Shown here piece after piece: positions 15,426 through 23,450 of a stretch of DNA of 41,619 nucleotides (the first letter of the stretch is position 1; each line of letters opens with the position of its first letter). The DNA comes from JAJPXI01 sp051867655 (lineage in GTDB: Bacteria > Bacillota > Clostridia > Oscillospirales > Oscillospiraceae): positions 1-41,619 of the forward strand of contig JBJDYV010000056.1 in assembly GCA_051867655.1 (NCBI GenBank). The letters are read 5' to 3'. Both the position numbers and the translations under genes were made by a program. The notes beneath the pieces were generated by a model. The model saw nothing but the letters and a program-made list of their open reading frames with translations, had not been told where the DNA came from and searched no databases.

Positions 15426-16405
15426 ACAGGCTCGTGGGCGGCCGGCGCCTGATTGATCTGATCCGCGAAATGGCAGGCCACAAAGTGTCCCGGCTCATAT
15501 TCCCGCAGTTCCGGCTGCTCCCGGCCGCATTGCTCATCCGCAAAGGGGCACCTGGCCGCGAAGCGGCATCCCGGCTTCAGATTGATGGGCGACGTGATCT
15601 CCCCTCTCATAATGATCCGTTTGTGTTTGCGCCGGATGTCGGGAACGCAGATCGCGGAGAGCAGTCCCTTGGTGTAAGGGTGCAGGGGCAGCTGGAACAG
15701 CCGCTTCGCAGGCGCTTTTTCCACCATCTGTCCCATATACATGACCAGAATGTCGTCCGAGACATGCTTGACCACGGACAGATTGTGGGTGATGAACAGG
15801 TAAGTAAACTGCTTCTCCCGCTGCAGCTGCTTGAGCAGATTGAGCACCTGGGCCTGGATGGACACATCCAGCGCGGATACGGGCTCGTCGCAGACAATAA
15901 ATTCCGGATCCAGTGCCAGCGCCCGGGCGATTCCGATTCTCTGCCGGCGGCCTCCGTCCAGTTCATGCGGGTAGGAATACATGATGTGCTCTGAGATCCC
16001 CACCAGATCCATCAGCTCCCGGACCCGGTGCTCCAGCTCCGCTTTTGTCCGGCAGACCTTGAAGATGGACAGGGGCTCCGCGATCAGCTCCATGGTGCAC
16101 ATACGCGGGTCCAGGGAGGAAAAGGGGTCCTGAAAAATGATCTGCATCTCTTTATTCAGTTCCTTCCGCTCCGCCTTCCGAACGCGGGAGATGTCTTTCC
16201 CCTTAAAGATAATTTCCCCCTCGGTCACGCTGGTCAGTCCCACCAGCATCCTTCCCAGGGTGGATTTCCCGCACCCGGATTCCCCCACTACGCCCAGCGT
16301 TTTCCCCTGGTCGATGGTAAAGCTGATGTTATCAACGGCGTGAAGGGTTCCGCCCGAAATTTCAAAGTTCTTTTTCAGGTTCCGAACTTCCAGGATCGTA
16401 TTCAT
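15422..16405 (-). CDS. dppF: Oligo/dipeptide ABC transporter ATPase, DppF/OppF type (system 2)
   Basis: A 327-residue ATPase homologous to the DppF of system 1. Walker A is GESGCGKST, the Q-loop FQDPFSSLDP, and Walker B EFIVCDEPVSALD; the Cys-rich C-terminus reads GCRFAARCPFADEQC. Its signature is LDGGRRQR (Asp 150), again with Asp in place of Ser. The start chosen is ATG 16405, eight bases after AGGAG; a GTG six bases upstream, overlapping the dppD stop, is the alternative. The C-terminal end overlaps the start of the orphan nucleotidase-domain gene. Confidence 0.92.
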   Translation of the reverse strand: MNTILEVRNLKKNFEISGGTLHAVDNISFTIDQGKTLGVVGESGCGKSTLGRMLVGLTSVTEGEIIFKGKDISRVRKAERKELNKEMQIIFQDPFSSLDPRMCTMELIAEPLSIFKVCRTKAELEHRVRELMDLVGISEHIMYSYPHELDGGRRQRIGIARALALDPEFIVCDEPVSALDVSIQAQVLNLLKQLQREKQFTYLFITHNLSVVKHVSDDILVMYMGQMVEKAPAKRLFQLPLHPYTKGLLSAICVPDIRRKHKRIIMRGEITSPINLKPGCRFAARCPFADEQCGREQPELREYEPGHFVACHFADQINQAPAAHEPV

Positions 16406-16407
16406 GC

Positions 16408-17397
16408 TCACCTCTCCTTGGGCGCGTCTTCACTCTCTGTGCAGTACTCCAGACACTTGACCAGGTGGCCCGGGCTGATCTCCGTTACAGGGGGATCGAC
16501 CTGACTGCAGCGCTGCGTGGCCCGCGGGCAGCGGGGATGGAATTTACAACCCCGGGGCAGCTCAACGGGGTCGGGCATCAGGCCGGGCACCGTGCAGAGC
16601 ATATCCACATCCTCGTCCAGCGGGGGAATGGATCGGAACAAGCCGATGGTGTAGGGATGGGCCGTCGCTTCAAAAATGTCCTCCAGGGAGCCGCTCTCCA
16701 CGATCTCGCCCGCGTACATTACAGCCACCTTGCTGCAGGTCTCCGCCACCACTCCAAGGTCGTGGGTGATCAGGATCATGGCGGTGTCGAGCTTTTCCTT
16801 GAGCTCATTCATCAGCTCCAGCACCTGGGCCTGGATGGTGACGTCCAGGGCGGTGGTCGGCTCGTCGGCCAGCAGCAGGATCGGGGAACAGGCCAGCGCG
16901 ATGGCGATGACCACCCGCTGCTTCATCCCGCCGGAAAACTGATGGGGGTACTCCCTCCCCCGCTCCGCCGGAATGCCCACCAGCTCCAGCATCTCCAGCG
17001 CCTGCCGCTCTGCCTCAGCCTTGGAGACCTTGTTGTGCAGCAGGATGACCTCTGCGATCTGTTCTCCCACCCGGGCCACCGGGTTCAGGGCGGTCATCGG
17101 GTCCTGAAAAATCATCGAGATCTGCCCGCCGCGGATGCTTTGCATCTCTTTTTCGCTTTTGGCCAGCAGATCCTCTCCGTTAAAGGTAATGCTTCCGCTG
17201 ACGATCTTCCCCGGCGGGTCGGGCAGCAGGCGCAGGATGGACAGCGCCGTGGTCGTCTTTCCCGCGCCGGTCTCTCCCACCAGGCCCAGGGTCTCCCCCC
17301 GGTCCACGCTCAGGGAAACGGAATTGACAGCCTCTACAATACCGTCACTTGTAAAGTATTTAACAACGAGATCCCTGATCTCCAGCAGAGCCCCCAT
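16408..17397 (-). CDS. dppD: Oligo/dipeptide ABC transporter ATPase, DppD/OppD type (system 2)
   Basis: A 329-residue ATPase with Walker A GETGAGKTT, Q-loop FQDPMTALNP, intact signature SGGMKQR, Walker B LLLADEPTTALD and H-loop LITHDLGVV. The Cys-rich extension GCKFHPRCPRATQRC is present. It is close to the system 1 DppD along its length, so the two operons look like paralogues or one was acquired. The start codon follows the dppC stop by 12 bases. Confidence 0.93.
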   Translation of the reverse strand: MGALLEIRDLVVKYFTSDGIVEAVNSVSLSVDRGETLGLVGETGAGKTTTALSILRLLPDPPGKIVSGSITFNGEDLLAKSEKEMQSIRGGQISMIFQDPMTALNPVARVGEQIAEVILLHNKVSKAEAERQALEMLELVGIPAERGREYPHQFSGGMKQRVVIAIALACSPILLLADEPTTALDVTIQAQVLELMNELKEKLDTAMILITHDLGVVAETCSKVAVMYAGEIVESGSLEDIFEATAHPYTIGLFRSIPPLDEDVDMLCTVPGLMPDPVELPRGCKFHPRCPRATQRCSQVDPPVTEISPGHLVKCLEYCTESEDAPKER

Positions 17398-17409
17398 ATC
17401 GACACCCCA

Positions 17410-18270
17410 TTATCGTTTTAGTCTCGGGTCCATGGCGTCCCGCAGCCCGTCACCGACCAGGTTGAACAGGATCAGCGTCACGACGATCGCCAAACCGGGG
17501 AAGGTCACCATGGGCCAAAATTCGCGCATATAGGACCGACCCGCCGCCAGCATGGAACCCCACTCCGGCGTGGGCGGCTGAACGCCGAGTCCGATAAAGC
17601 TCAGGCTGGAGATCTGCAGGATGGAATGGCCGATGCTCAGGGTGATGTTCACGATGGTGGAGGACAGGGCGTTGGGCAGCAGGTGCCGGACGATGATCCT
17701 GGCGTTGGACGCCCCGTTGACCTTGGCCGCGTCAAAGAATTCTTTTCCCTTGACGGTCAGGGCCTCCGCCCGCATCAGCCGGATAAAACGCGGTATGTTG
17801 GTCAGGCCCACCGCCAAAGCCGTGTTGAAAAGCCCCGTGCCCAGTGCGGCCGACACAGTGACCGCCAGCAGAAAGGCGGGGATGGCCATCACCACATCGT
17901 TGCATTTCAGGATGATAAATTCGCATTTCCCGCCGAAATAGCCCGCCACGGCGCCTAGCAGGCAGCCCACGACGGCGGCCAGCGCCACCGAAATGAATGC
18001 TACCAGCAGGGAGACCTTTCCTCCCACCAGAACGCGGGAGAGGATGTCACGGCCCAGATTGTCCGTGCCGAAGGGATGGCGGAGAGAGGGCATGGCGAAG
18101 GTCTCCGTCAGGTCGCGTTTACTGTAATCATAGGGTGCGATTGTCTCTGAAAAAACGGTGGTCAAAATAATCAGGACCAGTAAAACAAGGGATATCATCG
18201 CCACCCGGTTTGTATAAAACCGGCGCCAGATATCCCGCCATTGACTGCGCTTTTTCTTCTTGAGCTCCAA
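17410..18270 (-). CDS. dppC: Dipeptide-type ABC transporter permease, DppC/OppC type (system 2)
   Basis: A 286-residue permease with a basic N-terminal tail, the first helix MISLVLLVLIILTTVFSETI, the region FGTDNLGRDILSRVLVGGK, the EAA loop DAAKVNGASNARIIVRHLLPNAL and the C-terminus LVGDGLRDAMDPRLKR. The start is a TTG, eight bases after GGAGGG; no ATG fits. Six membrane segments are visible. It sits 65 bases downstream of dppB, a wider gap than in system 1. Confidence 0.9.
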   Translation of the reverse strand: MELKKKKRSQWRDIWRRFYTNRVAMISLVLLVLIILTTVFSETIAPYDYSKRDLTETFAMPSLRHPFGTDNLGRDILSRVLVGGKVSLLVAFISVALAAVVGCLLGAVAGYFGGKCEFIILKCNDVVMAIPAFLLAVTVSAALGTGLFNTALAVGLTNIPRFIRLMRAEALTVKGKEFFDAAKVNGASNARIIVRHLLPNALSSTIVNITLSIGHSILQISSLSFIGLGVQPPTPEWGSMLAAGRSYMREFWPMVTFPGLAIVVTLILFNLVGDGLRDAMDPRLKR

Positions 18271-18335
18271 GCAAGGCTCCCTCCTGTCTGTTCGTTCCCT
18301 TCCGCCCGCGGTGCGGGACCAATCAGGTTTTCAGA

Positions 18336-19259
18336 TCATCTGACCTTAACCCGCGGATCGATCAGACCGTAGACGATATCGACGATCAGATTCACGATGC
18401 ACACAACCGCGGAAAGGAGCAGGACCACCGCCCGGATCGTGCTGTAGTCATTGTTGTTGATGGCGGTCAGCAGCAGGGTGCCCATACCCGGGAAGGAATG
18501 GATCGCCTCAATGACCGCCGAGCCCACGATGCACGATCCCGCCTGCATCCCGATCAGGGTAACCACCGGGAGCATGGCGTTGCGCAGGGCGTGCTTCCGG
18601 ATCACCCTTCCTTCGCTGACGCCTTTGGCCCGGGCGGTGCGGATATAATCCTGACGGATGACCTCCAGCATGCTGGAGCGGGTCTGCCGGGTCACCGCCG
18701 CGATATACGGGGCGGAACTGGCGATTACCGGCATGATGTAGCAGGTCCAGTGGGTCAGTCCGGAGGAGGGCAGCCAGCCCAGCCAGCTGGAAAAAATGAT
18801 GATCATGATCATGGATAGCCAGAACCCCGGCACCGCCGCAAAAAACACCGAAACGAAGGTCAAGCTATAGTCAAGAAGAGAGTACTGCTTTGTGGCCGAT
18901 ATGACGCCAAATGGCACCCCGACAATCACGGTCAGTGCTATCGACATCAGTCCCAGACGCAAAGACACCGGAAAACGTTCGATCAGTTCGGCCTTGACAC
19001 TTCTGCCGCTGTAAAAGGAATAACCCATGTCAAAATCAGTCACGATATTTTTGATATATCGAACAAACTGAATGACAAACGGCTGGTCCAGGCCCCACTC
19101 CGCAGCCTTTTCCGCGTACTGCTCCTCCGTATAATCGTAGTCGAAGAAGGCCGCCACCGGGTCACCGGGTGTAAAATAGTTGATGGTGAAGATGATGAAC
19201 ACCACGCACAGCATGGTGGGGATGACCATCAGCACATTCTTGATGATGTATTTCAGCAT
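18336..19259 (-). CDS. dppB: Dipeptide-type ABC transporter permease, DppB/OppB type (system 2)
   Basis: A 307-residue permease beginning MLKYIIKNVLMVIPTMLCVVFIIF, with the PGDPVAAFFDYDYTEEQYAEKAAEWGLDQP segment, the EAA loop RTARAKGVSEGRVIRKHALRNAM and a final VDIVYGLIDPRVK. The start is the ATG with GAGGTG eight bases upstream; the longer reading would run through the hairpin elements between dppA and dppB. Those elements (19309-19520) probably set its expression relative to dppA. Confidence 0.92.
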   Translation of the reverse strand: MLKYIIKNVLMVIPTMLCVVFIIFTINYFTPGDPVAAFFDYDYTEEQYAEKAAEWGLDQPFVIQFVRYIKNIVTDFDMGYSFYSGRSVKAELIERFPVSLRLGLMSIALTVIVGVPFGVISATKQYSLLDYSLTFVSVFFAAVPGFWLSMIMIIIFSSWLGWLPSSGLTHWTCYIMPVIASSAPYIAAVTRQTRSSMLEVIRQDYIRTARAKGVSEGRVIRKHALRNAMLPVVTLIGMQAGSCIVGSAVIEAIHSFPGMGTLLLTAINNNDYSTIRAVVLLLSAVVCIVNLIVDIVYGLIDPRVKVR

Positions 19260-19308
19260 ATCATGCACCTCGATTTGGTTCAGCGGATCGCCGGTGATGC
19301 CCAATATA

Positions 19309-19350
19309 CTCTGCTTTGCCGGAAGTCTGAGGACTTCCGGCAAAGCAGAG
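19309..19350. repeat. Perfect 19-bp inverted repeat between dppA and dppB (system 2)
   Basis: Arms 19309-19327 and 19332-19350 are exact reverse complements around a four-base loop (TGAG). There is no U-tract on either side. It lies 10 bases from the neighbouring 160-bp palindromic element and about 50 bases before dppB, and would form a very stable mRNA hairpin. Confidence 0.85.
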
Positions 19351-19360
19351 AAGCAATTCG

Positions 19361-19520
19361 GGCAACACCGCATAATTCGGCAAGAGGATTCGGCGAGAGA
19401 TTTTGAATTCGGGAAAAGGTACTTTTTTGCAGGAATACTTGGTGTATTTCAAGAAAAAGTACCGCATTTCCGGTTCAAAAGGTCCGTCGAAGACCGCAGA
19501 CGCAATTGTGCGGTGTTGCC
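19361..19520. mobile_element. MITE-like 160-bp nested palindrome
   Basis: The segment begins GGCAACACCGCA and ends with its exact reverse complement (12-bp terminal inverted repeats, extending to 17 of 18 with one mismatch). The whole length folds back: TTTTGAA (19401-19407) faces TTCAAAA (19474-19480), and GGTACTTTTT (19419-19428) faces AAAAAGTACC (19454-19463). It has no coding capacity and starts four bases after the dppA stop. This is the design of a miniature inverted-repeat element. No convincing target-site duplication is visible, and I cannot name the parent transposon. Confidence 0.7.
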
Positions 19521-19524
19521 TTAG

Positions 19525-21195
19525 TTATTCAGCCAGTAAATCAAGATTCCTGATATCGCGGGCGTGCATCAGGTTGTAGAAGCCGGAGTCGTCCACATAA
19601 TCTCTGCACACGAACGCGTTGTTGTACTCCACAATGGGGATGTACCACATGTTTTCATCCAGCCAGTCCTGTACCCAGCTGTACGCCTCCTCTGCTTCCT
19701 CATCGGTTTTGGCATAGAGGCCCCGGTTCAGATTGTCCTCCAGCTCCTGGTCCATCTGAGTCAGCCAGGCGGCCTGGTTGTAGCTTCCCTCGGGCAGCTG
19801 GACGAGACAGCCGGAAATATCACAGTTACTAGTATAGAAGGTCGTGATGCACAGGTCAACCGTTCCGTTGCGCTGCAGCTTCAGAGCGGTGGGGAAATCG
19901 AAGGTGTCGATCTTCAGTTCGATGCCCACGTCGCTCAGGAAATCCTGCACCGTCTCCGCCAGGGTGACGGAGCTGACATCGTTGGCGGACACCACAGTGT
20001 AGAAGCTCAGTTCTCCTTCACTGTATCCCGCCTCCTCCAGCAGCTGCTTGGCACGCTCCGGGTCATACTTGTTTGTCTGGTATTCCTTTCTGTAGGAGGC
20101 CATGGAGGAGACATAGGCGTTCATAGGATTGCCCAGCACACCGTATGCCACCTGTGCGGTTGCATCCGTGTCAATGGCACAGAAGATCGCTTCCCGCACC
20201 CGGGCATCGAGAAAGGCCTCGTTGTAGTAGGGCAGGCAGATCACCGTGTAATTTCCGGAGGACGCGATCCTGGTGTTCGTATGGGGCAATCCCTCGTTCA
20301 CCATCCGCTTGGTGTCGCTGATGCTGGCACCCAGACAGGCTTCAATAATGCCGTTCTCATAGTCGATCATCATGGTGGAGGCGTCGGAATAGAACTTGAC
20401 GGACATGTAATCATAGTTGGGGCGCTCGTCGAGGATGCCCCAGCCCCAATAATTGTCGTCCACCTTCAGGAGCACGGAATCGCCGGAGATCTGTTCCTCC
20501 ACGATGAAGGGTCCGGAGCCGTCCACCTTGTCCCACAGGTCATCGTCGGTGGCAGTCTCTTCAAAGCTCTGGTTCCCAATGGACAGAACCGGAGCACACA
20601 GAAAATCCAGAATGGTCCGGTCATACTGGTAGAGCTGGATATACAGGTCATGGTCGCCCTCATAGTAAGAGCGCTCCTGGTCGACCGTGCCTGACAAATA
20701 AGAAGAGATGGCACCTACAAGGTCCATCCGCGTGATGATGGAATTGTAGCAGTCGCCCGCGGTGATGGGCTCCCCGCTTTGAAAACGGGCGTTTTCATTG
20801 ATCACGATATGCAGCAGCTCTCCATACTCATTGGGGATGAATTCGTAGCTCGCCGCGATTTGGGGAACCACCTCTCCCGTTTTATAGTTCTTGGAGAAAA
20901 GGCAGTCATAAATGCATGAGATCGCAATGATGTTGTTGTACCCGATGGTGGAAAGGGTGCTGGTGACGAAGTTTTCTCCATACGCGCCGATGTGGATGGT
21001 TCTCTCCCCGCCTTCGCGCTCCATGATCGTGTCCTCATCGCTCCGGACGTCTTTGACGTTCTGTCCCGTCCCGATGGTGTACTCCGTGGTCTCCAGCGTG
21101 AAGTTCGAGCCGCTCCCTTGGGGTGAGCATGAAGTGCATATGGACAGCAGCAATACACTCGCGGTGATCACTGCGCCAAGTCTTTTGATCATCAA
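19525..21195 (-). CDS. dppA: Peptide-type ABC transporter substrate-binding lipoprotein (SBP family 5, system 2)
   Basis: A 556-residue binding protein. The signal peptide MMIKRLGAVITASVLLLSICTSC ends in a lipobox-like ICTSC, giving a lipid-anchored protein. SBP_5 features include YDCLFSKNYKTGEVVPQIAASYEF, NARFQSGEPITAGDCYNSI, GSGPFIVEEQISGDSVLLKVDDNYWG, and DARVREAIFCAIDTDATAQVAYG. It is clearly diverged from the system 1 DppA, suggesting a different ligand. AGAGGG lies 11 bases before the first of two consecutive ATGs. It is followed within four bases by the MITE-like element. Confidence 0.9.
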   Translation of the reverse strand: MMIKRLGAVITASVLLLSICTSCSPQGSGSNFTLETTEYTIGTGQNVKDVRSDEDTIMEREGGERTIHIGAYGENFVTSTLSTIGYNNIIAISCIYDCLFSKNYKTGEVVPQIAASYEFIPNEYGELLHIVINENARFQSGEPITAGDCYNSIITRMDLVGAISSYLSGTVDQERSYYEGDHDLYIQLYQYDRTILDFLCAPVLSIGNQSFEETATDDDLWDKVDGSGPFIVEEQISGDSVLLKVDDNYWGWGILDERPNYDYMSVKFYSDASTMMIDYENGIIEACLGASISDTKRMVNEGLPHTNTRIASSGNYTVICLPYYNEAFLDARVREAIFCAIDTDATAQVAYGVLGNPMNAYVSSMASYRKEYQTNKYDPERAKQLLEEAGYSEGELSFYTVVSANDVSSVTLAETVQDFLSDVGIELKIDTFDFPTALKLQRNGTVDLCITTFYTSNCDISGCLVQLPEGSYNQAAWLTQMDQELEDNLNRGLYAKTDEEAEEAYSWVQDWLDENMWYIPIVEYNNAFVCRDYVDDSGFYNLMHARDIRNLDLLAE

Positions 21196-21311
21196 CGTCT
21201 ACCCTCTTTCTGTGGTTAAAACTTTACGCAGTTTTTGTTCCAGCTTTATCCTCTTTTGACAATAGTGTCCTGGGCAACTTGGCGCTTTATAGACATTTTG
21301 CACATACATCT

Positions 21312-21320
21312 ATTATAGTT
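21312..21320 (-). promoter_or_regulatory. Probable -10 element of the second dpp operon
   Basis: The minus strand has a consensus TATAAT (21317-21312) in an AT-rich stretch about 115 bases before dppA. No close -35 match is seen at 17 bases. The rest of the 21196-21469 gap shows only this AT-rich region and the hairpin next to the cupin gene. Confidence 0.5.
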
Positions 21321-21420
21321 ATAACTTATACCGCCCATAAAATCAACGCCTGCCGTGTGTATTTCGCGTTAAAAAATTCTATAAGGGGTATACAAATTCA
21401 GCATGCTCGCACAGTGCGCT

Positions 21421-21471
21421 CCGGCCGCGGGTCCGCCGGTCTTCTCCTGCGGACCCACGGCCCGATTTTTT
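21421..21471 (+). terminator. GC-rich hairpin with U-tract on the plus strand, just after the catabolic operon
   Basis: Inverted repeat GGCCGCGGGTCCGC / GCGGACCCACGGCC (about 21423-21463) with one mismatch. The T-run (ATTTTTTAG) follows on the plus strand, so as an intrinsic terminator it points against transcription entering from the left. It begins only seven bases after the stop of the minus-strand cupin gene, where it could still act as a 3' stabilising hairpin. Confidence 0.6.
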
Positions 21472-21835
21472 AGTCGTGCACGGGAGGCGCGCCCTCCGGG
21501 GGCAGGAGGCAGACCAGCAGCTTGCAGGTATCCGTGCCGGTGTTCAGGATGCTCTTGCCGGTGCCCTTTCCGGAGTGGAAGCTGTCGCCCTCATGGAGGG
21601 TGAACTCACCGTCCTCCGTTTTGACCGTCATCTCGCCGCACAGGACGTAGTAAATGGTCTCCAGGGGAGGCGCGCCGAACTCGCAGCCGCCGCCGGGCAG
21701 GAAATGGGACAGGCCCATGACCAGCTTGCCCTCGTTGACCTCGGGGGGAATGTGCAGATGGGTGCAGTGTACTTTGAAATGGCCGGGAGCCTCATAGGGA
21801 TCGCTCTCATTTTTGCGGTTGATCTTGTAGCTCAT
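21470..21835 (-). CDS. Single-domain cupin protein
   Basis: A 121-residue cupin. The first cupin motif is degenerate (LSHFLPGGGCEFGAPPLETIYYVLCGEMTV, with Glu but no HxH pair), and the second reads HEGDSFHSGKGTGKSILNTG. Metal binding is therefore uncertain. The start is the ATG nine bases after AAGGAG; a TTG nine bases earlier is possible. It is the last gene of the catabolic operon, separated from the flavoprotein gene by about 50 bases. Small cupins in such clusters may be isomerases, decarboxylases or sensors, but no specific role is shown here. Confidence 0.8.
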   Translation of the reverse strand: MSYKINRKNESDPYEAPGHFKVHCTHLHIPPEVNEGKLVMGLSHFLPGGGCEFGAPPLETIYYVLCGEMTVKTEDGEFTLHEGDSFHSGKGTGKSILNTGTDTCKLLVCLLPPEGAPPVHD

Positions 21836-21883
21836 AACAGACAACTCCTTTGTTCAAAATCAGTGTTTTTTCGGGCGCGCCGG

Positions 21884-23395
21884 TCACTCCTGCGCGTCCA
21901 GCTCCTGAAGGAATTTGACCGCTTCCATACCGGCGATGCGGCCGGAATTGATGGCAAAGCCCATCAGGCAGCCGGGATAACGGTGGTTGTAGATCTCGCT
22001 GTACATATTGTTGGCGTCGGTGCCCATGGAGTACAGGCCGGGAATGGGCTTGCCCTGGCTGTCCAGGACCGCCATGTTCTCGTCGGTGATGACGCCGCCC
22101 AGAGCGCCGCAGCCCGTGGGGCAGTAGCGGGCCACATAATATTTTCCGCCCCGGATGGGCTTCATATAGCGGGCGGGCTTGTAGAAGTCCAGGTCCACAT
22201 GGCCGGCCATGGAGTTGTAGCGCTCCAGCGTGGCCTCCAGATTCTTCTGATTGACTCCCAGGGTCTGGCACAGCTCCTCCAGAGTATCAAACACATAGAA
22301 GCCCTTGGGCCGCGGGTCACTTTCGTGCATGAAGGCAAGGGGGTTGTCCAGCACCTCGCCCCGCATGTACATATCCAGCTCCTTGTCCCAGTCGCTGATA
22401 TCCTTGATATTGTGCTGGACGGTGACATACTCCAAGCCGTTCTTCTTGTAGTAGTCCAGGATCTCATCGTTGATGATGGCCAGGAACTGACGGCCGGGGC
22501 GGGCGGCGGCGATCTCATAGATGTAGTCGGCGTTGGAGAGCACCGTCTCATTCATGAAGCGGTTGCCGTTGAGGTCCACGATCAGGTTGAACTGATGCAT
22601 GGTCTCGCCCAGGGTCTTGAAGATATCGGTCAGACCCACCACGAAGCAGTCGCCCCGCTTGTACAGCTTGGCCTTGGCGCCGTTGACCGCCCAGCACATG
22701 CGCAGGCCGTCGCCGTTCAGACCGGGGATCCCCAGTCCCACGCCGTCGCCGGTGCCGTCGTCGCCGAAGACCTCCTTGGCCATCTCAGGACAGTTGACGA
22801 AGCCGCCGGTGCCGACCAGAACGGCGCCGCCATAGGCTTCCACTTCCTCGCCGTTGGAATCCACGCCGCGCACGCCGACGGCATAGCCGTCCTCCATAAT
22901 GATCTCTTTGGCGGTCACGCCGAATTCGTATTGTACGCCCAGAGACTGCGCGCACTCCGTCATCGCCTTCTGGCAGATGGCGCCGGTGCGCTCCGCGGGC
23001 TTGTCGGAACCGGGAGACTTGAAGATATGCCAGGTCATCTGTCCCTCCGGTGTAAATTTGTACGCCCCCACGAACTGGACGCCCATATCCTCCACCCATT
23101 TGATGGTATCGGCTGACATACCCCAGAAACGGCGCACCAGCCGGGGGTTCACTTTCCAGTGGCTGTACTCCATGAAGTCCTCAAAGGCCTTCTGTACGGT
23201 CAGCGTGTCCATGGCCGCCATTTGGATATGGGATTCCACCGCCGCGATGCCGTTGCCCATATTCGCCGCACCGCCGGTGGTGGTCGATTTTTCCAGGATG
23301 ATCACGGAAGCACCCAGCTGCGCGGCCTGGATCGCCGCGGCCTGACCGGATGCGCCCGCACCCACGATGATAAGGTCGGCTTCCAATGTTTTCAT
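21884..23395 (-). CDS. Fumarate-reductase-like FAD-dependent oxidoreductase 1 (cytosolic)
   Basis: A 503-residue flavoprotein of the FRD/SDH family (FAD_binding_2). The Rossmann motif DLIIVGAGASGQAAAIQAAQLGASVIILEK starts at residue 7; GGAVLVGTGGF is the second FAD loop, then LNGNRFMNE and GKPIPGLYSMGTDANNMYSEIYNHRYPGCLMGFAINSGRIAG near the end. There is no signal peptide, haem motif or FMN-linked domain, unlike secreted gut reductases. Such enzymes reduce an activated double bond or remove hydrogens from a saturated acid or ketone. Electrons could come from the NuoG-GltD protein in the same operon; the substrate is unknown. Confidence 0.85.
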   Translation of the reverse strand: MKTLEADLIIVGAGASGQAAAIQAAQLGASVIILEKSTTTGGAANMGNGIAAVESHIQMAAMDTLTVQKAFEDFMEYSHWKVNPRLVRRFWGMSADTIKWVEDMGVQFVGAYKFTPEGQMTWHIFKSPGSDKPAERTGAICQKAMTECAQSLGVQYEFGVTAKEIIMEDGYAVGVRGVDSNGEEVEAYGGAVLVGTGGFVNCPEMAKEVFGDDGTGDGVGLGIPGLNGDGLRMCWAVNGAKAKLYKRGDCFVVGLTDIFKTLGETMHQFNLIVDLNGNRFMNETVLSNADYIYEIAAARPGRQFLAIINDEILDYYKKNGLEYVTVQHNIKDISDWDKELDMYMRGEVLDNPLAFMHESDPRPKGFYVFDTLEELCQTLGVNQKNLEATLERYNSMAGHVDLDFYKPARYMKPIRGGKYYVARYCPTGCGALGGVITDENMAVLDSQGKPIPGLYSMGTDANNMYSEIYNHRYPGCLMGFAINSGRIAGMEAVKFLQELDAQE

Positions 23396-23450
23396 TCGAT
23401 CAATCTCCCCTCTGTTGTAATTTCTGCCGGATCCGCGCGGCTCGGCCCGC

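Noticed and set aside
19361..19520. Target-site duplication flanking the MITE-like element
   Set aside because: The bases on either side (AATTCG and TTAGTT) do not repeat, so recent insertion cannot be shown.
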